Shown piece by piece: positions 46,594-58,034 of a DNA stretch of 64,000 nt (position 1 is the first letter of the stretch; every line of letters starts with the position of its first letter). Source of the DNA: Selaginella moellendorffii (Eukaryota > Streptophyta > Lycopodiopsida > Selaginellales > Selaginellaceae); NCBI RefSeq assembly GCF_000143415.4, contig NW_003314268.1:2043739-2107738 (forward strand), in the 5' to 3' direction. The position numbers and the translations under genes were made by a program. Under the pieces are notes generated by a model, which searched no databases, was not told the origin of the DNA, and saw only the letters and a list, made by a program, of their open reading frames with translations.

Positions 46594-48151
46594 TGTGAGA
46601 CATAAAATCCCTAGGCCCCAAAGTGGAGCCGGAAGGGTGCCACGTAGTAGTGGCCGAAGCGAAAGCCAAATGAGCGTAACATGTTTGGACTAAAAGCTCC
46701 GACTTGCAAGGTTGAGAGCGGGAGTGGAACTCCCAACGAAGTGCTCAAGGAACAAGCATGAAGCGAGCAATAAGCGAGGCTCCAAAAAGGGACCCAAAAG
46801 GACCAACACATGACACATGGAAGTGTCCGAGATGGAGTCCGAAGTGAAGTCCAAGATGGAGTCCGAGGCGGAGTTCGAGATGGACCGAGACGGAGTCCAA
46901 GATGGAGTCCAAGATGGACCAAGATGGAGTCCAAGATGGACTGAGATGGAGTCCGAGATGGAGTTCGAGATGGACCCGAGATGGAATCCGAGATGGAGTC
47001 CGAGGTCGAGACCGAGACCGGGACTGAGACCGAGACTGAGACCGAGACCGGGACCGAGACGGAGCTTGAGGCAGAGGCCTAGACTGAGCCCGAGCCCGAG
47101 TCCGAGTCCGAGTCCGAGTCCGAGTCTGAGTCCGAGTCCGAGTTCGAGTCTGAGAGGGTGAAAGCCCAAAGCGTTCGTCTCCCAGACCCTAGGGGGTTTG
47201 GTGAGCTCCAAAAGTATAGTAAGGGGGAGGACTACAGTGGAGCTAGTTTGGCCAGAAAAGGCCAGTTTGGCCCAAGAAGGCCAGACCCAGTGTTGGGTGA
47301 TGAAAGGACCACTGGGAAGTCCAAGACTCAAGTGAATACGGACCGACAAGCAGGGTAGCTTAGTGAAGTGTTCAAGAGCTGGCTCTAGTTCCCCCGGGAG
47401 ATCGACTAACTAATGCTCCTAGTCCAAGTGTGGGTGGCACTACCTACTTCGATACCAGGCGTGGCTCAACGGATCCTCGCTCTAAGCCCATGGCTAGAGC
47501 ACCTAAAGGCGGAAGGTGGGGAGAGTACCCACGGGGCTCGCATAGGCCAACGGTGTTCCAAAATGTTGTACTGGAGTCCCAAATGGGGGAAAGGAGGAAG
47601 AGTAATCCTCTAGTGTAGTGACTAAGGATACAGTCATATGGTGAAGAAGTCCCGGAGGACCATGGGACTTAGTGGTCGGGCCTGTGGCCCTTGATCGAGT
47701 GGCAGTGTTGGCGAACATGGCCATGGACAGAAAAGGGACTTAGTAGGAACTAACAAAGGGATATTGGGGAAGGCTATTCCCCATGTCATTGGGCATCCTA
47801 AGGATGCTAAGGAGTGGATCTGGGATAACCACTCGTGGTCGGATGGCCTAGTCTTGGAGAGACAGGTTTGTGATGCAAGTGGTATTGGACCACTAGTGTG
47901 GCAAAGGTGAATAGGCATGGCCTTAGCGTAACGGGCTGATATGTCAGTAGTACCTTTGGGTGTCGGTCTTGGGACTGGACACATGGAGCACTTGGACTAA
48001 GTGCAAGGGATGAGTGGCATGGGTGCCATTCTCGGGGCTAGCAAGTCCCAAGTCCTGAATTGGACTTAAGGAGGTTGTGAATGAGACTCCTCCAAGTGGT
48101 CGAAGGTGTGGTTATGTGACTAAAGTAGAACGGAAAAATTAGTCACTTACA
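46594..48151 (+). mobile_element. Solo LTR of the 1.6-kb LTR family
   Basis: A 1558-bp sequence beginning TGTGAGAC and ending CTTACA. It is the reverse complement of the long LTR at 56367-58029, including the tandem GATGGAGTCCGA block and the ending ATTAGTCACTTACA. It has no interior on either side and is bounded by AAAGG target duplications, so it is a solo LTR left by LTR-LTR recombination. Open frames inside it are products of the repeats. Confidence 0.88.
46815..47160 (+). repeat. Tandem repeat block in solo LTR
   Basis: Begins as imperfect 12-bp units (GATGGAGTCCGA), passes into hexamer arrays (GAGACC, GAGTCC). The same block in opposite orientation is at 57360-57810. Confidence 0.9.
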
Positions 48152-48156
48152 AAAGG
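48152..48156. repeat. Target-site duplication AAAGG (right)
   Basis: Matches 46589-46593 and closes the solo LTR. Confidence 0.85.
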
Positions 48157-48301
48157 TACGGAATTTAACTCCTAAGCATGGAGCCAAAGAGTGATGGAAT
48201 TGGATTATGGAGCAACTCCTAAGCATACAACCCAAGGAGCAAAGGGATAGGAGCACGGAGCGACTTGGAATAATCCTAGAACATCTAGCATCCTAATGCT
48301 A

Positions 48302-48306
48302 GGACC
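48302..48306. repeat. Target-site duplication GGACC (left)
   Basis: GGACC directly before the Gypsy LTR; repeated at 60341-60345. Confidence 0.92.
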
Positions 48307-48667
48307 TGTCAAGACCCCCAACAAGATCAAGACTGGAAAATGCTAAAGACAAAGAGAAAAAGCTAGTGAAAACAAAGAAGAGGCCTTAGAGTGGTGTTGA
48401 TTCAGATTGTGGAGAAATGGAACAAGGCTAACCTATATATACTATAGGTTGATGAAGCTCCACCACTCTTGAATCTAGGACGGCCTAAATATAGCTGAGG
48501 TCGAGGAGGCACCACATCATCATCAGGAATGTGGCTCGAGACTCAGGAATCGGGAAGTGTCTCAAGAGTTAGGAATAGGGAAGTGTCTCGAGAGTCAGGA
48601 ATGTGGTTTGCAGGTCAGGAATCTGGCGAGAGTCAAGAATGTGGCAAGAATTGGGGGATTCCTGACA
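48307..48667 (-). repeat. Gypsy 3' LTR
   Basis: 361 bp, TG...CA, near-identical to 59980-60340. Contains the same TATA-like CTATATATACTATA stretch and direct sub-repeats of GTGTCTCGAGAGTCAGGAAT type. Confidence 0.95.
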
Positions 48668-48670
48668 GCA

Positions 48671-48682
48671 CCCCCTCCTCAA
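48671..48682 (-). other. Polypurine tract of Gypsy element
   Basis: On the minus strand the purine run TTGAGGAGGGGG lies just before the 3' LTR, where plus-strand DNA synthesis is primed. TGC separates it from the LTR start. Confidence 0.65.
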
Positions 48683-50744
48683 GAACGAGTGGAACGAGGA
48701 TGTGAACGAGAATGAAGAGGAGGATGAGATGAGCGGCGAGGGATGGGAGATGGAGAAAAAGAATGAGGAGTGGGACGAGAAGGATAGCGGCGGTGGAAGT
48801 CCTGGACAAGGTCAGGAGAATGAATCAGGTTGTCCGCAGGTTCCCAAGTGCGTTTCTCAGGTCCGTAACCCTTCCAGTCCACCAGATAGTAGAGTTTAGA
48901 CCGTGAAATCTTGGAATCAAGGATGTCCTGAACCTCGTACTCAGACCCATCCTCGAGCTGCACTGGTGGAGGCGGAGGAATGACCCGATTTGGAATAGGA
49001 CTGGGAATATAAGGCTCAAGGAGAGAGGAGTGAAAAACGGGGTGAATTTGATATGAGGAGGGAAGTGCAAGGCGATAAGTGACAGGATTAATGATGGCAG
49101 TGATAGGGAAAGGACCAAGGCGTTTGAAATCGAGTTTTGGACAGGGCCTGGTGGTGGAGATATTTCGCCTGAGGAGCCAGACTTTATCCCCGATATTGTA
49201 AGGGGGACAATCCTAATGATGGACATTGGCAAATGTTTTATGAGATTCCTGAGCACGATGGAGGTGGAAGGAGATGGAGTTGTGGATTTCCTGGAGGTTG
49301 GAGATAAATGCCTTAGAGTGGGGATTTGAACGAGAGGATTCAGATGGAGAAGGAAGTGAGAGATTGAATCGGGGATTTCGGCCAGAGTTTGCAAAGAAGG
49401 GGGAAACTCGAAGAGAGGAGTGAACAGAGTTGTTATAGGAGAACTCAGCAAGAGGAAGGATATCGAACCAGTTATCCTGATGATAGTTGATGAAGCACCT
49501 CAAGAATTGTTCCAACATCTGAATCGTTCGCTCGGACTGCCCATCAGTTTGAGGATGATATGCCAAAGAGAGATTGGCCTTCACTCCAAGCAGCTGCAAA
49601 AACCGTTGCCAGAAATGAGAGATGAACTGAGGCCCCCAATCTGAAACCACATCTGTAGGAATCCCATGAAGTCGGAAAATTTCCCTGAATACCAGTTTTG
49701 CCATGTCCTCGCCCGAAAACTCCTTGGTACATGGCAAGAAGTGCGCCATCTTTGTGAAGCGATCCACCACGACTAAAATGCTGTTGAAGCCTCCAGAATT
49801 CGGAAGATCACTCAAGAAATCCATGGAGATGGATTCCCAAGGACCTGAAGGGACCGGAAGGGAACAAAGCAAACCTGAAGGAAGGTGGCGAGGTACCTTA
49901 TTCCGGGCACAAGTGTCATAGGAGGTAACAAAAGCTTTGATGTAGTCGTCCATGTGAGGCCACCAAAAGTCCCGTGCAACTAGCTCATAGGTTTTCGCAA
50001 TGCCGAAGTGACCAGCAGTCGGGCTATCATGGCACGCCATCAAGACCAACCTTCGAGCATCACCTTCAGGAACGTAAAGCTGCTCCCCACGGTACAATAA
50101 ACCATCTAAGAACTCGAACTCGTCAAATCGCCGATAGTCGGGAGTCACTGGGTGTCCAGCCTGAAGATGGGGGAAAATGTCGCTAGCGAGATCTTCGGAT
50201 TGAAGATCGTTTCTGATTGCATCCATCAAGGAGGAGTCTTGAGGGGCCAGGGAAATTGCCATAACTTGAAGCTGATCAGGACCGAGGATAACTTGATCCT
50301 GTTGATCGAAGGCAGGATTACCAAGCCTGAGACTAAGATAGGAGCGCCTTGAAAGAGCATCAGAAAGGCCTTGAAACTTTCCAGGTCTGTACTTGATAAC
50401 AAAGTCAAACCGACTTAGGAATTGTGCCCACCTTGCTTGACGACGGCTTAAAACTCGGGAAGTGGCAAAGTACTCGAGATTTTTGTGATCCATCCAGACT
50501 GTTGTTTGATGGCTCGCCCCCTCCAAGAAATGGCGCCACTCTCCAAAGGAATCCACGATGGCAAGGAGCTCCTTGTCGTGGATTTCGTAATTGATCTCCG
50601 CAGGCTGGAATTTCCGAGAATGGAAAGCGACCGGATGAAGTTCGTGATCCGCTCCGAGTTGAGACAACACAGCACAGCACCAATGGCAAAGTTGGAGGCA
50701 TCAGCCTCGATGAAGAAAGGTTGTGAGGAATCAGCATGGATCAA
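48679..50744 (-). pseudogene. Gypsy RNase H - integrase - chromodomain (broken)
   Basis: Retrotransposon pol, C-terminal half. RNase H is recognised by [24 protein letters not shown] and GLSDALSRR. The integrase follows, with catalytic Asp in ISMDFLSDLP, Asp in VVSDWGPQF and Glu in DGQSERTIQML (D,D35E core). A GPY/F-like segment and a chromodomain (VQDILDSKI...YYLVDWKGYGPEKRTWEP) close it. Breaks: a 5-bp tandem duplication near 50665-50680 shifts frame inside RNase H, and a TAG at 49213-49215 interrupts the part after the integrase core. Confidence 0.9.
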
Positions 50745-51533
50745 GACAGGAGTAGAACTGAAGGCCGCCTTGAGTGTGTCGAAGGCCTATTGGGCAGCAG
50801 CAGACCAAGAGAAGGGAACATCCTTGCGAGTGAGATGTGTGAGAGGAAGGACAATGTCAGAGTAGTGATCAATGAATTTGCGGTAGAAGTTGGTGAAGCC
50901 AAGGAAAACCTAAACGTCCGACATTGATTGTGGAGGCTCCCATTCGAGAATACTCTTGACTTTGGCAGGATCCATCGTGATACCCTCAGGAGTGACAATG
51001 TACCCAAGGAACTCCACAGACTGCTGATCAAAGGAACATTTCTCAAGCTTCGTGTATAGGCCGTGTTCTCGCAGCTTTGCTAGCACCTTGCGTACATGTT
51101 CGTCATGCTCCTCCTGAGTTTTTGAGTAGATGAGGATGTCATCGAGGTAGACGATCACCATCTGATCAAGAAACTCCCGAAAGACGTCGTTTGCCATGTG
51201 TTGGAAAACTGCTGGAGCATTTGTCAAGCCAAATGGCATGACAGTGTACTCGAAGTGGCCATAGTGGGTTCGGAACGCAGTCTTCCATTCATCACCAGGC
51301 CGGATCCGGATCAGGTTGTATGCTCCACGGAGGTCGATCTTGGTGAAGAAGTGGGCACCGCCGAGACGTTCCAACAGGTCCGAGATCAGGGGCAATGGAT
51401 AATGGTTCCGAACAGTCACCTTGTTCAAACCTCGGTAGTTGATGACTAGCCGCAAGCTCCCATCCTTCTTCTTGACAAAGAAGACAGGCGCTCCAGCCGG
51501 GGACTGCGAATGCTGAATGTAGCCCGAGGCAAG
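50745..51533 (-). pseudogene. Gypsy reverse transcriptase (broken)
   Basis: RT domain of the outer element: [67 protein letters not shown] and the catalytic [10 protein letters not shown]. Two in-frame TAG codons interrupt it, at 50910-50912 and 50787-50789. The upstream end is cut by the inserted element: its first intact codons directly follow the GTTCT duplication at 51534. Confidence 0.92.
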
Positions 51534-51538
51534 GTTCT
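51534..51538. repeat. Target-site duplication GTTCT (left)
   Basis: GTTCT before the inner element; repeated at 58030-58034. Removing the insert and one copy restores a continuous protease-RT reading frame across the junction. Confidence 0.92.
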
Positions 51539-52255
51539 TGTAAGAGACTAATTTTTCCATTCTACTTTAGTCACTTAACCACACCTCCGACCACTTGGAG
51601 GAGTCTCATTCACAACCTCCATCAGTCCAATTCAGGACTTGGGACTTGCTAGCCCCAAGAATGGCATCCATGCCACTCCACACTTGCACCTGGTCCAAGT
51701 GCTCCACGTGTCCGGTCCCGAGACCGACACCCAAAGGTACCACTGACATCTCGGCCCGTTACGCTAAGGCCATGCCCATTCACTTTTGCTGCACTAGTGG
51801 TCCAACACCACTTACATCACCACCTCGTCTCTCCAAGACTGGGCCATGTGTCCACGAGTGGTCATCCTAGATCCACTCCTTAGCATCCTTAGGATGCCCA
51901 CAGACCTGGGGAATCGCCTTCCCCAAAGTCCCTTTGTCAGCTCCTACCAAGTCCCCTTCTGCCCCTGGCCGTGTTTGCCAACACTGCCACTGGATCGAGG
52001 CCCACAGGCCCGACCACTCGGACTCCTCCACGTGTCATGTGTTGGTCCTTTTGGGTCCCTTTTTGGAGCCTCGCTTTTTGCTCGCTTCGTGCTCGTTCCT
52101 TGAGCACTTCTTTGGGAGTTCCACTCCCGCTCTTGACTTTTCAAGTCGGAGCTTTTGGTCCAAACGTGTTACGCTTGTTTGGCTCTCTCTTCAACCACTA
52201 CCACGTGGCACCCTTTCCGGCTCCACTTTGGGGCCTAGGGATTTTGTGTCTCACA
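51539..52255 (-). repeat. Inner element 3' LTR, short form (717 bp)
   Basis: Same start (TGTAAGAGAC) and end (GTCTCACA) as the long LTR, but lacking about 950 bp that includes the tandem block. The missing part corresponds to about 56842-57788 of the long copy; the junction lies inside repeated CTCGGACTCC sequence. Confidence 0.9.
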
Positions 52256-55200
52256 ACTCCACCACCCATAGACGAAGTTTGATGTCCTCATCGAATGGTA
52301 AACCATTTTGTAAAGTAACACTCGCATGTGTTACCATTTCCATCCTTGGCACCTAGCCAATATTTGTCAATGGTTTGAAATTGAAGGCTCACCATGCCTT
52401 TTGCATATGCCTCAATGGTTTGACACCCAAGGCTCACCATGCCTTGCCTTTCCTCTAAGGAGGGTAGTCTCTCCAACTTAGAGACTGATTGGACCACATG
52501 TAGTGGTTCTCTCCTTTTATTGGTTTAGTTCTCGCTAAACCTCTTAGAGACCCTTCTCTAAGTCAATCCCACTACTCCTTCGTGAGTAGTCTCAATTTCC
52601 ATCTATTGAATGTTTGCACCTTGGAACTTTTACTCTTTTGACTTTTGGAAGTCAATTCCCTAGGTGTCTCCAACACCTTGCATTGCACAGATTGTGCAAC
52701 TCCACTTCCCTATCCTAGGAAGTTCATTACTTGAGGGCACCATCATCCTCTCTTCTATTTCGTGCCACCTTGGGCACTAAGTTCCATTTATCACACTTTG
52801 TGTTAGGGTTGTCCATTGCCCTATCATTTGGCTACCTTACTGCTCCCTCCCTTGGAGCTTCCACTTTCGCCAAATAGGAGCAATTCGGAATCCATCCTTG
52901 GAAACACACTTCCTTTCCCGCAATTTGTTAGCGTCCAACACATCAGTGTTCCTCGCCTAACTTTGTCACTTGGATTCCTTCCCAGGGATTCCACGGCCCT
53001 ATCTTGGCCACTCATCTTTTGCTCCTATCCGTTGATTGTTGCACCAAGCAACATCGAATCTCTACCTCCCTCCTTGAGGTATTATTTTGATTCCATAGCA
53101 AAGGCTCTGCTTTGCCAAGACTAGGGTGTTCACCCCTAGTAAGTCTCTTTTAGCATCTTCTGCTGTGGGCTCTATCCTCGGCCCAACTTTGTGACCCTCT
53201 CATGGGTCTCTTTAGAGACTACTTTCCTTGGACACATTATGCCATCGCAATGACATAGCTCATTTCCCTAAGGTGCTTTTCCCACTTGGTCACCTTGACC
53301 AAGCCACACCATCATCAATAGTTCAAATCAACACTTTGAACTAAGAACCTTATTCCTTAACCCAAACAAGGACCTTGTCCTTATTTAACCACAAGATCAC
53401 CTAGTGATCTCACCTCAGCACCTTAACAGGTTTGCCAATAGGTACTAGGTCTTCCAGACCTTTAACTTGTTAACTACGACCCCGGGGGCATCCCCCACAC
53501 TTGGCGGTGCGCCCAAGCCAGCCCTTCCGGCCAAGGGTCCATAGCAACTGAGATTAGGTGTCCCCATCTCACTCACCACGTCCTTGGTGCCACTTGCACC
53601 AAAGCGTTCAAGTTAGATATGCCGAGCTTTCACACTAAGCAATCTAACAGTGCATCACGACTCCGAGGCATCCCTCGCTTGGCGGTGTGCCCAAACTAGT
53701 CTCCCCTTTGAGAGTCCATGACCACCGAAATATGAGTGTCCTCATATTCCAAACCATCACCACGCCCTAGTGATTTGGGACTCGAACCCAAGCACTAGAG
53801 GGTCGGGACTCGAACCCAACCTCCGTATATGCATCTACGGATGGCATCACACAAGATGCCTCGCGTGACTCCCCACGCCGGTGCACCAACTTATTTTTAA
53901 AGCGCGCTACAGATCACAGCTTAGGAACCTAGTTCCTCCACACTGCCAAGTCCTCTCACTTGGCATGTCTGTGATCATGCATGGACTCCTCCATGCTCGG
54001 CCCCATGGCCCACCCTTTTTGAAGTTATCACCTTCAACTAGGGTATTTGTTCCCCCGACGTGCCAATCTCGCTTGGCAAGTCCTCCGACCACTGTAACAT
54101 GGTTCCTGCATAAGCGTGAAAGTCCTTGACCATCGACTTTCGTTCAAAGCCCTCTCTTTGAACACTCGGGAACTACTTCCCTAACCTTGATAGCCTTGCC
54201 TCATGGCAAGCTTCAAGACCACGCTTCTGCTGCGCCACTCTGATTTCACGCGTTCCATGAACCATTTACACTTGGCCTTTCTAAGTACTAAGCTACCTAG
54301 AATCGTCTTTGGGAACCTTGAAGGAACTCTGTCCCTCAGCTTGCTAAGGCCTCCCTTTTTGCAAGCCTTCAAAATGCCACATAGTCTAACATGGACAATT
54401 CCATATTTTAGACTCTCCATGGCATCACGGTTGGTAGCGGCAACACCCTCGAGCCCCCACTTGATTCTCCACTCCCAACTGGCATAACCAACCTTGGTTA
54501 TGCCCTTTGATTCCTATGGTTCGGTTCTATCCCCTTACTTCTTGCTTTTTGGCTTCGCACCTTTCCTTTGGTCATTCTCCTCCAGACCAGGAGGATAGCT
54601 TTGCACTTTCTATCACGCTTTAGCAAGTATTCTTGGGGATGAACCTACCCAATAGCCTAGGGAGTGGTTCCTCAATCCGGGTATGCTCACCTTATAATCC
54701 CACACATTGGGATTACATTGTTGCTTATGGGCCTTTACATGCCCATCACTAGCCTTGCCAAAATTCCATTTTTGGCTTTGTCCAACTCGGGTAGACACCT
54801 CTCCTGTCTCCACAACCTTGGACATTTGGATAGCACCTTCTATCCATCATTCGCTAGGGACTTAGTCCCTTGGGCTTTATCCATTGCCCTCGCGACATCA
54901 ACCACCACCTTCTTGTGTTCTAGAGTGTCCGGGTGTCCCAATGATGGCTTTCTTGACAATGAGTATTTCCTTTTATGACATTGACTTATTATATCGCAAC
55001 ACAAGCAACTTATCCCCCGTAAGGGTATATCCAACTTCCTTATGCTATGAAGAAATCTTGGGTAGCTACCTTCTACCCGTTTAACCAGTTATTTTGCACC
55101 TCTTGCTTAGTTGCCTCATAGTTGTCAAGTCCTACAACTCATTGCTTGGTGCTTTCACACCTCCATCATTATCTGGGTCACCACACTCCAACTGCATGCT

Positions 55201-55549
55201 CTGCAGCTTAGGCTATGCCATTCCCATTTCCATTGGGATTCCTTTGGCAAGGGGTTCTCATGAACCCACCAACATAGCCTCAAGGTATCACACCTTGGCA
55301 CATTTGGTGTCTCCACACCATCGGCTCCACGAGCCTACCTCTATGACATTTCCCTTTCGTGTCTAAGTCTTTGCCAAGACCAACACCGCTCTTTCTCATG
55401 CCAACCATCCGTTAGCACTGCCCCATAGAGGTCACACACAACTTTATGTCAAAGTTGTTTTCTTCTGGGAACACTTTTCCCATAACTTTAGCATGGCATA
55501 TTTTGCCATCGATGAGATACCCTCTGTTCTCATCCTTGGATCCTATGAT

Positions 55550-55561
55550 CCCCCCCCCCCC
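55550..55561 (+). repeat. C12 homopolymer
   Basis: Twelve cytosines in the interior of the inner element. Confidence 0.9.
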
Positions 55562-56351
55562 ATCCTTTGTGGGGTACAACACACCTTAGTCCAAATGCTT
55601 TCATCAGTCCTTTTAGGACCATCCCTTGACTCTACTTGAGTCATCCAGCAGTTTTGGACTTGGTTAATCCACAGACCCGTAAGGTCCTACTTGTGAGGCA
55701 TTAGCTCACTGGAATACACTTCTTGCATTCCTGTCCTACTCAAAAGGACTATTTTCACAAGTGTTACTCCGACACTTGATTTTGTTCTCTGGGGGCAACT
55801 TTTGCCCCTTAGGACTACTTGTCCATGTGATGAGAATACCACTCATCTTTAAGTACACCCCCCAACCCTTTGGGTTGTTCCAGCATTTATTAAAGGTAGC
55901 CCCGGCTACCATTTCAAAGACTTGAGTCCTCTTCCGTATTTGACCTTCCACGGTCATTACCTTTGGTCTCACATTCATGAGCACCAACCTCAACTATATG
56001 AGGATAATTTTGTGACTCCTTTATTGCATTGGAGTCTTTATCTTTCCCGTGATCCCAACTGTAGTTGTTTACCACAACTACATTAGCCAGTTTGCTAAGT
56101 CAAACGCTCATCTGGATCACATCCTCAACTCAATGAGGGAAACCTTGCACTGTTCCCAAGATCCCAAAGTCGTTCCATTATTGGCCCTTTTCTATCCACC
56201 ACCTCGTCTACAAGTTCACACATGAACTGTAATGGAGAGCCATGTCTTCCCGACTTTCTACTCCTCGAGGATAGGCCCACTCCTCGGGCCTTCCGATGCC
56301 AACACTAGTGGTGATATACTTGAGCACCAATAAAAGTCAGACTAAGGAACG

Positions 56352-56363
56352 GCTCCGATACCA
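56352..56363 (-). other. Primer-binding site of inner element
   Basis: On the minus strand TGGTATCGGAGC, one base off the plant initiator-Met tRNA complement TGGTATCAGAGC. It lies three bases from the LTR edge and defines the right LTR as the 5' LTR. Confidence 0.85.
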
Positions 56364-56366
56364 AAT

Positions 56367-58029
56367 TGTAAGAGACTAATTTTTCCATTCTACTTTAGTC
56401 ACTTAACCACACCTCCGACCACTTGGAGGAGTCTCATTCACAACCTCCATCAGTCCAATTCAGGACTTGGGACTTGCTAGCCCCAAGAATGGCATCCATG
56501 CCACTCACCACTTGCATCTGGTCCAAGTGCTCCTCGTGTCCGGTCCCAAGACCGACACCCAAAGGTACCACTGACATCTTGGCCCGTTACGCTAAGGCCA
56601 TGCCCATTCACCTTTGCTGCACTAGTGGTCCAATACTACTTGCATCACAATCCCGTCTCTCCAAGACTGGGCCATCTGTCCACGAGTGGTCATCCTAGAT
56701 CCACTCCTTAGCATCCTTAGGATGCCAACAGACCTGGGGAATTGCCTTCCCCAAAGTCCCTTTGTCAGTTCCTACCAAGTCCCTTTCTGCCCCTGGCCGT
56801 GTTTGCCAACACTGCCACTGGATCGAGGCCCACAGGCCCGACCCCTAAATCCCATGGTCCTCTGGGACTTCCTCACCACATGACTGTGTCCTTGGTCACT
56901 ACCCCAGAGGACTGCTCCTCTTCCTTTCCACAGTCTAGGCCTTTGGGACAACATTTCGGAACACCGTGGCCTTACGCGAGCCACCTGGGTACTCTCCCCG
57001 CCTTTCGCCTTTAGGTGCTCTAGCCATGGGCTTAGAGCGAGGTTCCATTGAGCCACGCCTGGTATCCAAGTAGGTAGTGCCACCCACACTTGGACTGGGA
57101 GCATCGGCCAGTCGATCTCCCGGGGGAACTAGAGCCGGCTCTTGAACACTTCACCAAGCTACCCCGCTTGTCGGTCCATGTTCACTCTAGTCTTGGACTT
57201 CCCAGTGGTCAGCTCAACACCCAACACTGGGTCCGGCCTTCTTGGGCCAAACTGGCCTTTCCTGGCCAAACTGGCTCCACAGCAGTCCTCCCCCTACTAT
57301 ACTTTTGGAGCTCACCAAACCCCCCAGGGTCTGGGAGACGAACGCTTTGGGCTTTCACCCTCTCAAACTCGAACTCGGACTCGGACTCGGACTCAGACTC
57401 GGACTCGGACTCGGACTCAGACTCGGGCTCGGGCTCGGTCTCGGCCTCGGCCTCGGTCTCGTTCTCGGTCCCGATCTCGGTCTCGGTCTCGGTCTCGGTC
57501 TCAGTCCCGGTCTCGGTCTCGACTTCGGACTCCATCTCGGACTCCATCTCGGACTCCATCTCGGACTCCATCTCGGGTCCATCTTGGGTCCATCTCGGAC
57601 TCCATTTCGGGTCCATCTCGGACTCCATCTTGGACTCCATTTCGGGTCCATCTCGGGTCCACCTCGGACTCTATCTCGGACTCCATTTCGGGTCCATCTC
57701 GGGTCCACCTCGGACTCCATCTCAGGTCCATCTCGGACTCCACTTCGGACTCCAACTCGGGTCTATCTCGGACTCCACTTCGGACTCCATCTCGGACTCC
57801 TCCACATGTCATGTGTTGGTCCTTTTGGGTCCCTTTTTGGAGCCTCGCTTTTTGCTCGCTTCGTGCTCGTTCCTCGAGCACTTCTTTGGGAGTTCCACTC
57901 CCGCTCTTGACTTTTCAAGTCGGAGCTTTTGGTCTAAACGTGTTACACTCGTTTGGCTCTCGCTTCAGCCACTACCACGTGGCACCCTTTCCGGCTCCAC
58001 TTTGGGGCCTAGGGATTTTGTGTCTCATA
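56367..58029 (-). repeat. Inner element 5' LTR, long form (1663 bp)
   Basis: Full-length LTR with the tandem block. Its first part matches 51539-52020 and its last part matches 52020-52255. Confidence 0.9.
57360..57810 (+). repeat. Tandem repeat block in long LTR
   Basis: Hexamer arrays (CTCGGA, CTCGGT) followed by imperfect 12-bp units (CTCGGACTCCAT). All three forward frames and some reverse frames remain open through it, giving apparent Ser-Asp, Arg-Ser and Gly-Leu proteins that are not real. Confidence 0.92.
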
Positions 58030-58034
58030 GTTCT
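58030..58034. repeat. Target-site duplication GTTCT (right)
   Basis: Same five bases as 51534-51538. Confidence 0.92.

Larger units (their letters stand above)
52256..56366 (-). other. ORF-less interior of inner element
   Basis: About 4.1 kb without recognisable gag or pol motif on either strand. Some phrases recur: GCTTGGCGGTG(C/T)GCCCAA at about 53500 and 53678, each followed by a line with CCATG/CCATAG. A C12 run lies at 55550-55561. The minus strand beside the short LTR (GGGTGGTGGAGT, about 52256-52268) is a possible polypurine tract. Confidence 0.75.
51539..58029 (-). mobile_element. Nested non-autonomous LTR retrotransposon (LARD-like)
   Basis: 6491-bp insertion in the pol gene of the Gypsy element. 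The ends are TGTAAGAGAC and GTCTCATA (CA changed to TA). The LTRs are 51539-52255 and 56367-58029. A tRNA-iMet-like primer site on the minus strand next to the right LTR fixes its orientation. The interior 52256-56366 has no protein domain or long frame, so it must rely on proteins of another element. Confidence 0.9.

Noticed and set aside
40700-46600. CRISPR-like or tRNA features in AT-rich DNA
   Set aside because: No regularly spaced repeats or cloverleaf-forming sequence was found; the genome is a plant nucleus.
51539-52255. Short LTR as an independent solo insertion
   Set aside because: It shares one GTTCT duplication with the far LTR at 58030, and has no duplication at 52256, so it is one end of a single element.
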